DNA of 64,000 bases from Cupriavidus consociatus (GTDB lineage Bacteria; Pseudomonadota; Gammaproteobacteria; Burkholderiales; Burkholderiaceae). Positions 46,415 to 56,233 of this stretch are shown here, in pieces. The position numbers and the translations under genes were made by a program. The stretch covers positions 248,001 to 312,000 of the forward strand of contig NZ_JAGIQA010000005.1 in assembly GCF_017814975.1 (NCBI RefSeq), written 5' to 3'. Within the stretch, counting starts at the first letter, position 1, and every line of letters starts with the position of its first letter. Under the pieces are notes generated by a model that was not told the DNA's origin, did no database searches, and worked only from the letters and a program-made list of their open reading frames with translations.

Positions 46415-48112
46415 TCAGTCGTGGGCGTAGATGTCCACGTCCTTGGTTTCCCGCACGAACAGCGCACCGATCACGAAGGTGATGGCCGCGATGATGATCG
46501 GGTACCACAGGCCGTAGTAGATGTTGCCGTTCTGGGCCACCAGCGCGAACGAGATGGTGGGCAGCAAACCGCCGAACCAGCCGTTGCCGATATGGTAGGG
46601 CAGCGACATCGACGTGTAGCGGATTCGGGTCGGGAACAGCTCCACCAGCATGGCGGCGATCGGGCCGTAGACCATGGTCACGTAGATCACCAGGATGACC
46701 AGGATCACCAGCACCATGATCGTGTTCATCTGCGCCGGGTCGGCCTTGGCCGGGTAGCCGGCGGCGGACATGGCGCCGCTCACCTCCTTCTTGAACGCCG
46801 CGATCTGGGCCTTGCTGGCATCGTCGAAGGCATGGCTGTTGGCAAGCTTGGCGTCGAACGCCTTGATCTCCTTGTCGCCGATCTTGACCGTTGCCACCGT
46901 GCCGGCCGGGGCTTCCACCACTTCATAGCTGGCCGAAGACTGGGCCAGGGTACGCTTGGCGATATCGCACGAGCTGCGGAAGTCGATCTCGCGGGCGATC
47001 GGGCTGCCCTGGAACGAACACTGCTTCGGATCCGCGGTCACCACGATCTGCGCGGTGTGCTGGGCGCGCTCCAGCGCCGGGTTGGCGTAGTGGGTCAGCG
47101 CCTTGAACAGCGGGAAGTAGGTCAGCACGGCCAGCGCGCAGCCCGCCATGATGATCCACTTGCGGCCGATCTTGTCCGACAGCGAGCCGAAGAAGATAAA
47201 GAACGGCGTGCCGATCACCAGTGCGCCGGCGATCAGCAGGTTGGCCGTCTTGGCATCGACCTTGAGCACCTGCGTCAGGAAGAACAGCGCGTAGAACTGG
47301 CCGGTGTACCAGACCACGGCCTGGCCGGCGGTCAGGCCGAGCAGGGCCAGGATCACGATCTTCAGGTTGCGCCACTGCGCGAACGACTCGGTCAGCGGAG
47401 CCTTGGAGGTCTTGCCCTCGGCCTTCATGCGCTGGAACGCCGGCGATTCATTCATCGACAGCCGGATATAGACCGACATCCCCAGCAGCAGGATCGACAG
47501 CAGGAACGGGATGCGCCAGCCCCAGACTTCAAAGTTCGGGCCGGTCATCTCGCGGCACAGCAGGATCACGATCAGCGACAGGAACAGGCCCAGCGTGGCG
47601 GTGGTCTGGATCCACGACGTGTACGCCCCCCGCTTGCCGTGCGGCGCGTGTTCGGCCACGTAGGTGGCGGCACCGCCGTACTCGCCGCCGAGGGCCAGGC
47701 CCTGCAGCATGCGCAAGGCGATCAGGATCACCGGGGCGGCCCAGCCGATGGTGGCAAAGCCGGGCAGCAGGCCGACGATGAAGGTCGACAGGCCCATGAT
47801 CAGGATGGTCACCAGGAAGGTGTACTTGCGCCCGATCATGTCGCCCAGGCGGCCGAACACCAGCGCGCCAAACGGCCGCACGATAAAGCCGGCGGCAAAC
47901 GCGAGCAGCGCGAAGATGAAGGCAGAGGTCGGATCCAGGCCGGCGAAGAACTGCTTGGCGATGATCGCCGCCAGCGAGCCGTAGAGATAAAAGTCGTACC
48001 ACTCGAACACCGTGCCCAGCGACGAGGCAAGGATCACCTTGCGCTCCTCGCGTGTCATCGGTGCGTTTTGCGCACCCCCTCCGGGTACCGCAACGTTTTG
48101 CACGTTTGCCAT
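46415..48112 (-). CDS. MHS-family MFS transporter with a large extracytoplasmic insert
   Basis: A 565-residue metabolite:H+ symporter (ProP/ShiA-like). Start at 48112 has GGAGACAAG upstream. Helix 1 SSLGTVFEWYDFYLYGSLAA, loop 2-3 GRLGDMIGRKYTFLVTIL and RMLQGLALGGEYGGAATYVAEHAP are typical. Between two helices of the second half is an insert of roughly 110 residues with two Cys (DPKQCSFQGSP, FRSSCDIAKR), probably periplasmic and perhaps disulfide-linked. The substrate is unknown. It lies 250 bases downstream of a DUF4212/two-component operon on the same strand. Confidence 0.85.
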   Translation of the reverse strand: MANVQNVAVPGGGAQNAPMTREERKVILASSLGTVFEWYDFYLYGSLAAIIAKQFFAGLDPTSAFIFALLAFAAGFIVRPFGALVFGRLGDMIGRKYTFLVTILIMGLSTFIVGLLPGFATIGWAAPVILIALRMLQGLALGGEYGGAATYVAEHAPHGKRGAYTSWIQTTATLGLFLSLIVILLCREMTGPNFEVWGWRIPFLLSILLLGMSVYIRLSMNESPAFQRMKAEGKTSKAPLTESFAQWRNLKIVILALLGLTAGQAVVWYTGQFYALFFLTQVLKVDAKTANLLIAGALVIGTPFFIFFGSLSDKIGRKWIIMAGCALAVLTYFPLFKALTHYANPALERAQHTAQIVVTADPKQCSFQGSPIAREIDFRSSCDIAKRTLAQSSASYEVVEAPAGTVATVKIGDKEIKAFDAKLANSHAFDDASKAQIAAFKKEVSGAMSAAGYPAKADPAQMNTIMVLVILVILVIYVTMVYGPIAAMLVELFPTRIRYTSMSLPYHIGNGWFGGLLPTISFALVAQNGNIYYGLWYPIIIAAITFVIGALFVRETKDVDIYAHD

Positions 48113-48362
48113 CTTGTCTCCTCCGTCTGGAATGGATCTCGGGCAAGGCGCGGCAACATCGCGGAAAAGGCCCGTGCCGCTGGCCGGGAGCCTGAGTTGC
48201 AGTGGATTGTGGTTCGCGAAACTTACTGAGTTCTGACAGATTTGGGCGCGCAAGTGCCAAAAATGTCGGGGTATACGCTAGCCGATTTCAGGGCAGCGCT
48301 TGCTGCGGTGCAGCCAGCTTTAGCTTCACATGGCATTGCCGCGCGGGCTCGCCGGCATATCG

Positions 48363-48692
48363 CTATGCAGCATCGGAGCCCGGCCCGCGCAAGGCTCCCT
48401 GCGAAGGCAGGGGGGCGGGCGCGACAGCGTCGTCGGGGGCTTCGTCGGCGCGGTTCATGCGCCAGGCGTACAGGGCCGCCATCAGCACGTAGACCACCAG
48501 CGCCCCCTGGGCGCCCACCCAGAACGAGAACGGCCAGCCGAAAAAGTCAAAGCGCAGCTCGCGCGCAAACCACGCCACCACGAAGGTCACTATGAACCAG
48601 ACCGCCAGCAGCCCGGCGATCCAGCGCAGGTTGAGGTGCCAGGCCTGGCGCTGGCGTGCTTCGGCGAGGTCAGGGGCGGGCACGTCGTTCAT
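48363..48692 (-). CDS. DUF4212 two-span membrane protein
   Basis: A 109-residue inner-membrane protein of the DUF4212 family: HLNLRWIAGLLAVWFIVTF (helix 1), FARELRFDFFGWPFSFWVGAQG and LVVYVLMAALYAWRMNR (helix 2), with a low-complexity Pro/Ala tail. The family is usually the small partner of a sodium:solute symporter (acetate/solute type). No such symporter follows here. Its ATG overlaps the stop of the sensor kinase gene by 4 bases. Confidence 0.85.
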   Translation of the reverse strand: MNDVPAPDLAEARQRQAWHLNLRWIAGLLAVWFIVTFVVAWFARELRFDFFGWPFSFWVGAQGALVVYVLMAALYAWRMNRADEAPDDAVAPAPLPSQGALRGPGSDAA

Positions 48693-50242
48693 AAGGTCGA
48701 AGTTACGGTCGGGCGGCGCAGTGTCACGCGGAAGTGCGCGCCGGCCAGGCGCGGCGCTTGCTGATAGACGTGGTCGGAAATCTGCACATCGCCGCCGTGC
48801 TGCTGCACGATCTCGCGCACGATGGCCAGGCCCAGCCCGCTGCCTTCGGTATTGGTGCCGAGCACGCGGTAGAAGCGCTCCATCACGCGTTCGCGCTCGG
48901 CCGGCGCAATGCCTGGGCCGGTGTCTTCCACATCCAGGTAGGCAAACGGCTCGAAGGCATCGGCGCTGACGCGCACCGTCGCGTGCCCGCCGCGCGGCGT
49001 GTAGCGGATGGCATTGTCGAGCAGGTTGTTGAGCATCTCGGTCAGCATCAGCCGGTTGCCGAGTACGGTCACCGGATGGTCGTCCGCTTCCAGCCCCAGG
49101 TCGATGTCGCGCGCCCAGGCTTGCGGCAGCCAGTCCTTGACCACCTCGCGCGCGAGTGCGCCCAGGTCGAGCTCGCCCATGCCGCCGGCGCCGGCCAGGT
49201 TTTCCATGCGCGCCAGCGACAGCAGCTGCGTGACCAGGTGCGCGGTGCGCTCGGAGCTGCCGGCGATCTGCGCCAGCGAGCGCCGCAGCTCTTCCGGTGA
49301 CTGCTCGCGCTGCGCCAGCTCGGCCTGCATGCGCAGCCCCGCCAGCGGTGTCTTCATCTGGTGCGCGGCATCGGCGATAAAGCGCTTCTGCGTCTGCACC
49401 GACTGGTCCAGCCGCGCCAGCAGGTCGTTGAACGATCCTACCAGAGGCGTGATCTCCTGCGGTGCCGCGCGTTCGTCGATGGGACTGGTGTCGCCCGGGT
49501 TGCGCGCGCGGATGCGCTGCTGGATCGCGGTCAGCGGCGCCAGCCCGCGCGAGAGCCCGAACCACACCAGCACTACCGCCAGCGGCAGGATCACGAACTG
49601 GGGCAGGATCACGCCCTTGATGATCTCGTTGGCCAGGCGCGCGCGCTTGTCGAGTGTTTCGGCCACCTGCACCAGTACCGGCTGGTTGCCGCTGACTTGG
49701 CGCAGGTCGACATAGGTGTAGGCCACCCGCACATCGTTGCCGGCGACGCGGTCGTCGCGCAGCGACACCAGGCCGGCGTGGCCCTGGTCCTCTTCCGACG
49801 GCAGCGGCAGGTCGTGGTCGCCGGCGATGAATTCGCCGCGCTTGCCGACCACCTGGTAATAGATATTGTCGGTCTCGTCCGCACGCAGGATCTCGCGTGC
49901 CGACAGGGGCAACTGCAGCGTGACGCGGCCGTTGACCTCGCGCAACTGTTGCGACAGCACGATGGCGCTGGCTTCCAGCGCCCGGTCGAACGGCCCGTTG
50001 GCGATCGATTTGGCCACCAGGTAAGTCACCGCGATGCTCATTGGCCACAGCAGCAGCAGCGGCGCCAGCATCCAGTCGAGGATCTCGCCGAACAGCGAGC
50101 GCGGCGCGGGCGTGGCGGTGCTTTCCTCCAGGTGCGGCAAGGCGTCGGCCAGTTCCTGGTCGGCGGTGCCCGGCGGCGTGGCAGGGGAGGGTGGCGGCAC
50201 GGCGCGGTGCGCGCGCCGCCAGGGCAGTTGCAGCAGGCTCAT
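48689..50242 (-). CDS. Sensor histidine kinase, TctE-like
   Basis: A 517-residue inner-membrane kinase. Two helices (MLAPLLLLWPMSIAVTYLVA and VILPQFVILPLAVVLVWFGL) flank a periplasmic domain of about 130 residues (2CSK_N type). Then come HAMP, the H-box FIADAAHQMKTPLAGLR, the N-box MLNNLLDNAIRYTP and GXG motifs (VEDTGPGIAPAERE, GSGLGLAIVREI). The architecture matches TctE, which senses tricarboxylates. It is followed by the DUF4212 gene and preceded by the response regulator. Confidence 0.92.
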   Translation of the reverse strand: MSLLQLPWRRAHRAVPPPSPATPPGTADQELADALPHLEESTATPAPRSLFGEILDWMLAPLLLLWPMSIAVTYLVAKSIANGPFDRALEASAIVLSQQLREVNGRVTLQLPLSAREILRADETDNIYYQVVGKRGEFIAGDHDLPLPSEEDQGHAGLVSLRDDRVAGNDVRVAYTYVDLRQVSGNQPVLVQVAETLDKRARLANEIIKGVILPQFVILPLAVVLVWFGLSRGLAPLTAIQQRIRARNPGDTSPIDERAAPQEITPLVGSFNDLLARLDQSVQTQKRFIADAAHQMKTPLAGLRMQAELAQREQSPEELRRSLAQIAGSSERTAHLVTQLLSLARMENLAGAGGMGELDLGALAREVVKDWLPQAWARDIDLGLEADDHPVTVLGNRLMLTEMLNNLLDNAIRYTPRGGHATVRVSADAFEPFAYLDVEDTGPGIAPAERERVMERFYRVLGTNTEGSGLGLAIVREIVQQHGGDVQISDHVYQQAPRLAGAHFRVTLRRPTVTSTL

Positions 50243-50308
50243 CTCGACGTTTGTCGCTCGGGTGCGGTCGTGCTCGCCTGCAAGGGTGGGGCTAAGGGAC
50301 GGGCCGCG

Positions 50309-50998
50309 TCAATGCTGCGCGGCCACGGCCGGCTGGAATTTTTCCAGGCAATAACCCAGGCCGCGTACCGTGGCGATGCGGATGCCGCCCACCTCGATCT
50401 TCTTGCGCAGGCGGTGCACGTAGACTTCGATGGCGTTGTTGCTGACTTCCTCGCCCCACTCGCACAAATGGTCGACCAGCTGTTCCTTGGACACCAGCCG
50501 GCCACAGCGCGTCAGCAGGATCTCCAGCAGGCCGATCTCGCGCGCCGACAGGTCCAGCATCTGTTCGTTCAGGTAGGCGATGCGGCCGACCTGGTCGAAG
50601 GCCAGCGGCCCGTGCCGCATCAGCGTGGCGCCGCCGCCGGCGCCGCGGCGCACCAGCGCGCGCACGCGCGCTTCCAGCTCGGACAGCGCGAAAGGCTTGG
50701 CCATGTAGTCGTCGGCGCCCAGGTCCAGGCCCTTGACGCGCTCGTCGACGCTGTCGGCCGCGGTCAGGATCAGGACCGGCAGCATCGCGCCGCGGGCGCG
50801 CAGGCGCTTGAGCACCTCCAGGCCGGACATGCGCGGCAGTCCCAGGTCCAGGATCAGCAGGTCGAAGGTCTGGGTCGACAGGGCCGAGTCGGCGCCCAGC
50901 CCGTCGGCAACATGGTCGACGGCATAGCCCGAGTGACGTAGCGAGCGCGTCAGGCCATCGGCCAGCGTGTCGTCATCTTCGGCGATCAGAATACGCAT
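50309..50998 (-). CDS. OmpR-family response regulator, TctD/QseB-like
   Basis: A 229-residue response regulator paired with the downstream kinase. The receiver domain has MRILIAEDDDTLADGL (acidic pair), the phospho-acceptor Asp in LLILDLGLPRMSGLEVL, VLILTAADS and DDYMAKPFALSELEAR. The winged-helix output ends in NNAIEVYVHRLRKKI and VRGLGYCLEK. Start at 50998 is divergent from recA. Targets probably include the DUF4212 gene or the MHS transporter downstream. Confidence 0.93.
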   Translation of the reverse strand: MRILIAEDDDTLADGLTRSLRHSGYAVDHVADGLGADSALSTQTFDLLILDLGLPRMSGLEVLKRLRARGAMLPVLILTAADSVDERVKGLDLGADDYMAKPFALSELEARVRALVRRGAGGGATLMRHGPLAFDQVGRIAYLNEQMLDLSAREIGLLEILLTRCGRLVSKEQLVDHLCEWGEEVSNNAIEVYVHRLRKKIEVGGIRIATVRGLGYCLEKFQPAVAAQH

Positions 50999-51066
50999 GG
51001 TTGTCTCCACCTGGCCGGCATAGCCGGGCGCCCGCGGAATGGGCGCGATGGGGCTTGCCAAGCATA

Positions 51067-51082
51067 CTGTTTTTTTATACAG
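51067..51082 (+). promoter_or_regulatory. LexA (SOS) box of recA
   Basis: CTGT-TTTTTTAT-ACAG is a perfect CTGT-N8-ACAG SOS box, flanked by TA on both sides. It overlaps a -10-like TATACA (51076-51081) with TTGCCA (51055-51060) upstream, so LexA would block the recA promoter. It lies 142 bases before the recA ATG. Confidence 0.9.
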
Positions 51083-51224
51083 TACCCGCACATTCCGCTG
51101 GGGCCGCCCGGGATGCTTCCTGAGTGGCGGCCGCGCGGACAGCCGGGCCGGCGCTGGAGCCGGCAAAAAGCCGGTGCCGCGCCACATGCGGCCTATTTAT
51201 ACACCATTTGATTCAAGGACGACC

Positions 51225-52280
51225 ATGGACGACAAGAAGGCAGGTGCCGGCGTGAGCGCCGAGAAGCAGAAGGCGCTTGCCGCCGCGCTCTCCCAGATCG
51301 AGAAGCAGTTCGGCAAGGGCTCGATCATGCGCCTGGGCGACGGCGAGGTCGAGAAGGACATCCAGGTGGTGTCCACCGGTTCGCTCGGCCTGGACATCGC
51401 ACTTGGCGTCGGCGGCCTGCCGCGCGGCCGCGTGGTCGAGATCTATGGTCCGGAATCGTCGGGCAAGACCACGCTGACGCTGCAGGTCGTGGCCGAGATG
51501 CAGAAGCTGGGCGGCACCTGCGCCTTTATCGACGCCGAGCACGCGCTGGATGTCAGCTACGCCGGCAAGCTGGGCGTGAACGTCGGCGACCTGCTGATCT
51601 CGCAGCCGGACACCGGCGAGCAGGCGCTGGAAATCACCGACGCGCTGGTGCGCTCGGGCTCGATCGACCTGATCGTGATCGACTCGGTGGCCGCGCTGGT
51701 GCCCAAGGCCGAAATCGAAGGCGAAATGGGCGACTCGCTGCCCGGCCTGCAGGCCCGCCTGATGAGCCAGGCGCTGCGCAAGCTGACCGGCACCATCAAG
51801 CGCACCAACTGCCTGGTGATCTTCATCAACCAGATCCGCATGAAGATCGGCGTGATGTTTGGCTCGCCGGAAACCACCACCGGCGGCAACGCGCTGAAGT
51901 TCTACGCCTCGGTGCGCCTGGATATCCGCCGCATCGGCTCGATCAAGAAGGGCGACGACGTCATCGGCAACGAGACCAAGGTCAAGGTGGTCAAGAACAA
52001 GGTCTCGCCGCCGTTCCGCGAAGCCTTCTTCGACATCCTGTACGGCCAGGGCATCTCCCGCCAGGGCGAGATCATCGACCTGGGCGTGGACGCCAAGATC
52101 GTCGAGAAGTCGGGCGCATGGTACAGCTACAACGGCGACAAGATCGGCCAGGGCAAGGACAACGCGCGCGAATACCTGCGCGAGAACCCGGACATCGCCG
52201 AAGAGATCGAGAACAAGGTGCGTGCCGCGCTGGGCGTGGCGCCGACCAACGTCGTGCCGGCCGAAGTGCTGGAAGACTGA
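51225..52280 (+). CDS. recA: Recombinase RecA
   Basis: RecA forms filaments on single-stranded DNA for strand exchange and triggers LexA self-cleavage. The 351-residue protein shows Walker [39 protein letters not shown] (Walker B and loop L1) and [20 protein letters not shown] (L2). The start has AAGGA upstream. The upstream SOS box and the downstream recX are as usual. Confidence 0.98.
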   Translation: MDDKKAGAGVSAEKQKALAAALSQIEKQFGKGSIMRLGDGEVEKDIQVVSTGSLGLDIALGVGGLPRGRVVEIYGPESSGKTTLTLQVVAEMQKLGGTCAFIDAEHALDVSYAGKLGVNVGDLLISQPDTGEQALEITDALVRSGSIDLIVIDSVAALVPKAEIEGEMGDSLPGLQARLMSQALRKLTGTIKRTNCLVIFINQIRMKIGVMFGSPETTTGGNALKFYASVRLDIRRIGSIKKGDDVIGNETKVKVVKNKVSPPFREAFFDILYGQGISRQGEIIDLGVDAKIVEKSGAWYSYNGDKIGQGKDNAREYLRENPDIAEEIENKVRAALGVAPTNVVPAEVLED

Positions 52281-52307
52281 GCGCCGGCCAGCCGCTGGAG
52301 CAACCGG

Positions 52308-52343
52308 AAGGGCCGGGGCATCGCCGATGCGCCGGCCTTTTTG
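52308..52343 (+). terminator. Terminator/attenuator between recA and recX
   Basis: GGCCGGGGCATCG pairs with CGATGCGCCGGCC with one mismatch and is followed by five T. It would stop most recA transcripts and let a minority reach recX, a known arrangement for keeping RecX low. Confidence 0.85.
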
Positions 52344-52375
52344 TTTCGGCCCACGGTGGAAACTTCACGACCTCA

Positions 52376-52846
52376 ATGGCCACCCGTCCCCCCCTGTCCC
52401 TGAAGGCCCGCGCCGTCGGCTACCTGTCCCGCCGCGAGCACAGCCGGGCCGAGCTGGCGCGCAAGCTGGCGCCCCATGCCGAATCGCCGGAGCAGCTCGA
52501 GCAGCTGCTCGATGCGCTCGAGCGCGAGAACTGGCTGTCCAACCAGCGCTTTGCCGACAGCCTGGTCCATCGCCGCGGCGCCCGCTATGGCGCGGCGAGG
52601 GTGATGCAGGAAGCCAAGATCCACAAGCTGGACAGCGAACAGCTGGGCGAGCTGCAGGAAAGGCTGCGCGCCACCGAGTCCGAGCGTGCCCGCGAGGTCT
52701 GGCGCAAGCGTTTCGGCGTGCCGCCGGAGTCGCCGGAGGCGCGTGCCAAGCAGATCCGCTTCATGGTGGCGCGAGGATTCTCCCGCGCGGTGGTCAGCAA
52801 GATCATCCAGGGGGCTGACGAAGCGTACGGCGACGACGATGCGTAG
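52376..52846 (+). CDS. recX: Regulatory protein RecX
   Basis: RecX limits RecA filament growth. Start at 52376 (MATRPPLSLKARAVGYLSRR) gives 156 residues. Family segments are LSLKARAVGYLSRREHSRAEL, LLDALERENWLSNQRFADSLV and FMVARGFSRAVVSKIIQG. It follows recA after 95 bases, beyond a terminator. Confidence 0.93.
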   Translation: MATRPPLSLKARAVGYLSRREHSRAELARKLAPHAESPEQLEQLLDALERENWLSNQRFADSLVHRRGARYGAARVMQEAKIHKLDSEQLGELQERLRATESERAREVWRKRFGVPPESPEARAKQIRFMVARGFSRAVVSKIIQGADEAYGDDDA

Positions 52847-53047
52847 GCGTGCGGTATCGTCCGCTTGCCGGGGCATTACCTGCACTGGCATCAGGGGTGT
52901 ATTGACGCCCTGGTCGCCCGACAATGCGGCGCGACAGTCGCCGCACAAGGATGTTCCCGGTCAAGCCAGCGCGGCATGTTAAACTCCCCGGGTTATTCGG
53001 TGCCCCGGCGCCGCCGTTCCCAAGCCCCCCAGTATTCCAGCCTGGCC

Positions 53048-53755
53048 ATGCCTCTGTCCCAGCCCGTCAACCGCTCCTTGCGCCACCGCCGTGCCATCAC
53101 GGCCGAGGCGTACCAGAGAGAGGACGGCCTGTGGGATGTCGAGGTGCGCCTGACCGACACCAAGCCCCGTGATATCGAACTTGCCGGCGACCGTATCCGC
53201 CCGGTGGGCCAGCCCCTGCACGACCTGTGGCTGCGCGTCACGATCAACGAGGACATGACGGTGCTGGATGCCGAGGCCTGCTCCGACTGGGTGCCGTACC
53301 CGTCGCAGTGCGACACCATCGGCCCGGCCTACCGCAAGCTGATCGGCCTGAACCTGCGCAAGGGCTTCCGCAAGGCGGTGCGCGAGCGCCTGGGCGGCAT
53401 CAACGGCTGCTCCCACCTGACCGAAGCCGCCGGCGTGCTGCCCAGCACCGCGATCCAGGCGTTTGCCGGCGAAGTCATCAGTATCCGCGACAACGGCGAG
53501 GACGATCCGAATCCGGAGCCGCCCTATCAGTTGCACGGCTGCCATGCGCTGCGTTTCGACGGCGAGGTGGTCCGTGAGTTTTACCCGCGCTGGTATGGTC
53601 ACCAGCCGACGCCCAAGTCAAGGGCCGAGGCCGCACCTGCCGTCGCACCCGCGCCTCGGGCGCCCGCCGTGGCCAATGGCGACCGCGGTGGTCAAGCCAA
53701 CGACGACGGCAACGAAGCTGTCCCGGCCGACAGGCCAACCGGTACTTCCGGCTGA
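53048..53755 (+). CDS. DUF2889 family protein
   Basis: A 235-residue protein of the DUF2889 family, function unknown. The start at 53048 ([22 protein letters not shown]) fits the family. The conserved core includes [40 protein letters not shown] and [20 protein letters not shown] with the conserved Gly-Cys-His. The last 45 or so residues are Ala/Pro/Gly-rich and probably disordered. Members in other genomes often lie near acyl-CoA or aromatic genes; here it is between recX and sucC, with no obvious partner. Confidence 0.82.
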   Translation: MPLSQPVNRSLRHRRAITAEAYQREDGLWDVEVRLTDTKPRDIELAGDRIRPVGQPLHDLWLRVTINEDMTVLDAEACSDWVPYPSQCDTIGPAYRKLIGLNLRKGFRKAVRERLGGINGCSHLTEAAGVLPSTAIQAFAGEVISIRDNGEDDPNPEPPYQLHGCHALRFDGEVVREFYPRWYGHQPTPKSRAEAAPAVAPAPRAPAVANGDRGGQANDDGNEAVPADRPTGTSG

Positions 53756-53846
53756 TTCTCAGGATCAGCCAGCCAGACGAGAGAGTTCGTCTCCTTTTTC
53801 AGATTCTTCCCTTCTACCTTTTACGCCTACCCGAAAGGAAACACGC

Positions 53847-55013
53847 ATGAATATCCATGAGTATCAAGGCAAGGAAATCCTGCGCAAATACAATGTGCCG
53901 GTTCCGCGCGGCATTCCCGCGTTCTCGGTTGACGAGGCCCTGAAGGCCGCAGAACAGCTCGGCGGCCCGGTGTGGGTTGTCAAGGCTCAGATTCATGCGG
54001 GCGGCCGCGGCAAGGGCGGCGGCGTCAAGGTTGCCAAGAGCATCGAAGACGTCAAGACCTATGCCTCGAACATCCTGGGCATGCAGCTGGTCACGCACCA
54101 GACCGGTCCGGAAGGCAAGAAGGTCAACCGCCTGCTGATCGAAGAAGGCGCCGACATCAAGAAGGAACTGTACGTTTCGCTGGTGGTGGACCGCGTTTCG
54201 CAGAAGATCGCGCTGATGGCGTCGAGCGAAGGCGGCATGGACATCGAAGAAGTCGCTGCCCACACCCCGGAAAAGATCCACACCCTGATCATCGAGCCGT
54301 CGACCGGCCTGACCGACGCTGACGCCGACGACATCGCCCGCAAGATCGGCGTGCCCGACGCTTCGGTTGCCCAGGCTCGCCAGGCCCTGCAAGGCCTGTA
54401 CAAGGCGTTCTACGACACCGACGCTTCGCTGGCCGAAATCAACCCGCTGATCCTGACCGGCGAAGGCAAGGTCATCGCGCTGGACGCCAAGTTCAACTTC
54501 GACTCGAACGCGCTGTTCCGTCATCCGGAAATCGTCGCCTACCGCGACCTGGATGAAGAAGACGCCAACGAAATCGAAGCCTCGAAGTTCGACCTGGCCT
54601 ACATCTCGCTGGACGGCAACATCGGCTGCCTGGTGAACGGCGCCGGCCTGGCCATGGCCACCATGGACACCATCAAGCTGTTCGGCGGCGAGCCGGCCAA
54701 CTTCCTCGACGTGGGCGGCGGTGCCACCACCGAGAAGGTGACCGAAGCCTTCAAGCTGATGCTGAGCAACAAGAACGTGCAGGCCATCCTGGTCAACATC
54801 TTCGGCGGCATCATGCGTTGCGACGTGATCGCCGAAGGCGTGATCTCGGCCTCGAAGGCCGTGTCGCTGAACGTGCCGCTGGTCGTGCGCATGAAGGGCA
54901 CCAACGAAGATCTCGGCAAGAAGATGCTGGCCGAATCGGGCCTGCCCATCATCGCCGCCGACACGATGGAAGAAGCCGCCCAGAAGGTGGTGGCCGCTGC
55001 CGCTGGCAAGTAA
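53847..55013 (+). CDS. sucC: Succinyl-CoA synthetase beta subunit
   Basis: SucC binds the nucleotide and succinate in the TCA-cycle step succinyl-CoA to succinate. The 388 residues start [20 protein letters not shown] and contain the ATP-grasp segment [38 protein letters not shown] and the C-terminal [16 protein letters not shown] and [18 protein letters not shown] good ribosome site (AAAGGAA) precedes it. sucD follows 99 bases later. Confidence 0.97.
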   Translation: MNIHEYQGKEILRKYNVPVPRGIPAFSVDEALKAAEQLGGPVWVVKAQIHAGGRGKGGGVKVAKSIEDVKTYASNILGMQLVTHQTGPEGKKVNRLLIEEGADIKKELYVSLVVDRVSQKIALMASSEGGMDIEEVAAHTPEKIHTLIIEPSTGLTDADADDIARKIGVPDASVAQARQALQGLYKAFYDTDASLAEINPLILTGEGKVIALDAKFNFDSNALFRHPEIVAYRDLDEEDANEIEASKFDLAYISLDGNIGCLVNGAGLAMATMDTIKLFGGEPANFLDVGGGATTEKVTEAFKLMLSNKNVQAILVNIFGGIMRCDVIAEGVISASKAVSLNVPLVVRMKGTNEDLGKKMLAESGLPIIAADTMEEAAQKVVAAAAGK

Positions 55014-55112
55014 GCCGTCGCACGAACGCAACCATACGCGAACGCGAGCCGTGCGCAGGCGCTCCCTTGAGCCCCTGTGCGCGCCGCTCGTAGCCAAGCA
55101 AAGGATTACAGC

Positions 55113-55994
55113 ATGTCGATTCTGATCAACAAAGACACCAAGGTCATCACCCAGGGCATCACCGGCAAGACCGGCCAGTTCCACACCCGTGGCTGCCGCG
55201 ACTACGCCAATGGCAAGAACGCCTTCGTCGCAGGCGTGAACCCGAAGAAGGCCGGCGAAGACTTCGAAGGCATTCCCATCTACGCCAGCGTCAAGGACGC
55301 CAAGGCCCAGACCGGCGCCACCGTGTCGGTCATCTACGTGCCGCCCGCAGGCGCCGCCGCCGCGATCTGGGAAGCCGTTGACGCCGACCTGGACCTGGTG
55401 GTCTGCATCACCGAAGGCATCCCCGTGCGCGACATGATGGAAGTCAAGGACCGCATGCGCCGCGAGAACAAGAAGACCCTGCTGCTGGGGCCGAACTGCC
55501 CGGGCCTGATCACGCCGGACGAAATCAAGATCGGCATCATGCCGGGCCATATCCACAAGAAGGGCCGCATCGGCGTGGTGTCGCGCTCGGGCACCCTGAC
55601 GTACGAAGCCGTGGGCCAGCTGACCGCGCTGGGCCTGGGCCAGTCGTCGGCTGTCGGCATCGGTGGCGACCCCATCAACGGCCTGAAGCACATCGACGTG
55701 ATGAAGATGTTCAACGACGATCCGGAAACGGACGCCGTGGTCATGATCGGTGAGATCGGTGGTCCGGACGAAGCCAATGCGGCCAACTGGATCAAGGACA
55801 ACATGAAGAAGCCGGTGGTTGGCTTCATCGCTGGCGTGACCGCGCCTCCGGGCAAGCGCATGGGCCACGCCGGCGCGCTGATCTCGGGTGGTGCCGACAC
55901 CGCCCAGGCCAAGCTGGAAATCATGGAAGCCTGCGGTATCAAGGTGACCAAGAACCCGTCGGAGATGGGCCGCCTGCTGAAGGCGATGCTGTAA
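55113..55994 (+). CDS. sucD: Succinyl-CoA synthetase alpha subunit
   Basis: SucD carries the phosphorylated His and the CoA site. The 293 residues start MSILINKDTKVITQGITGKT; the CoA region is GVNPKKAGEDFEGIPIYASV and the active-site His lies in AGVTAPPGKRMGHAGALISGG. The pair sucCD ends with a clear terminator at 56039. The 2-oxoglutarate dehydrogenase genes are not adjacent, as usual in Burkholderiales. Confidence 0.97.
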   Translation: MSILINKDTKVITQGITGKTGQFHTRGCRDYANGKNAFVAGVNPKKAGEDFEGIPIYASVKDAKAQTGATVSVIYVPPAGAAAAIWEAVDADLDLVVCITEGIPVRDMMEVKDRMRRENKKTLLLGPNCPGLITPDEIKIGIMPGHIHKKGRIGVVSRSGTLTYEAVGQLTALGLGQSSAVGIGGDPINGLKHIDVMKMFNDDPETDAVVMIGEIGGPDEANAANWIKDNMKKPVVGFIAGVTAPPGKRMGHAGALISGGADTAQAKLEIMEACGIKVTKNPSEMGRLLKAML

Positions 55995-56038
55995 GGTCAG
56001 CTTGTCATTCCGGCTGTCGCGGGAATGACAGACTTGTG

Positions 56039-56072
56039 ATGCCCCCGCCCTTCGGCGGGGGCATTGTTTTTT
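56039..56072 (+). terminator. Rho-independent terminator after sucD
   Basis: ATGCCCCCGCC pairs with GGCGGGGGCAT around a 4-base loop, followed by a run of six T. A separate 9-bp hairpin (TGTCATTCC, 56003-56011, with GGAATGACA, 56022-56030) lies just before it and resembles a common dispersed repeat. Confidence 0.92.
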
Positions 56073-56109
56073 GCGGTGAGTGATCCCGGCGCCACGAAAA
56101 CCCCGGAAC

Positions 56110-56233
56110 ATTACAGGATTGAAATGTAATCGAAAGGTTCGTGGGTTAAACAGTCATGTCTGCGCTTTCAGACATCCGAACACCCGTCAGATGACGGGGC
56201 GCGCGATTACATAGAACCGCCACTACATAGAAC
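56110..56233 (+). promoter_or_regulatory. Structured leader of terC
   Basis: The 5' region of terC contains several small inverted repeats: ATTACA-N9-TGTAAT (56110-56130), GTCTG...CAGAC near 56158-56174, and CCCGTC...GACGGG near 56183-56198. A direct repeat TACATAGAAC follows (56208-56217 and 56224-56233). TerC/Alx genes are often under manganese-sensing yybP-ykoY riboswitches, but the conserved core of that riboswitch is not visible here. Confidence 0.4.

Noticed and set aside
46385..48229. A 614-codon open frame opposite the MHS transporter
   Set aside because: Antisense shadow; His/Arg/Gln-rich without recognisable domains.
48113..48362. Sigma-54 promoter before the MHS transporter (TGGCAC followed by TTGC on the minus strand)
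   Set aside because: The two boxes are directly adjacent, without the required spacer.
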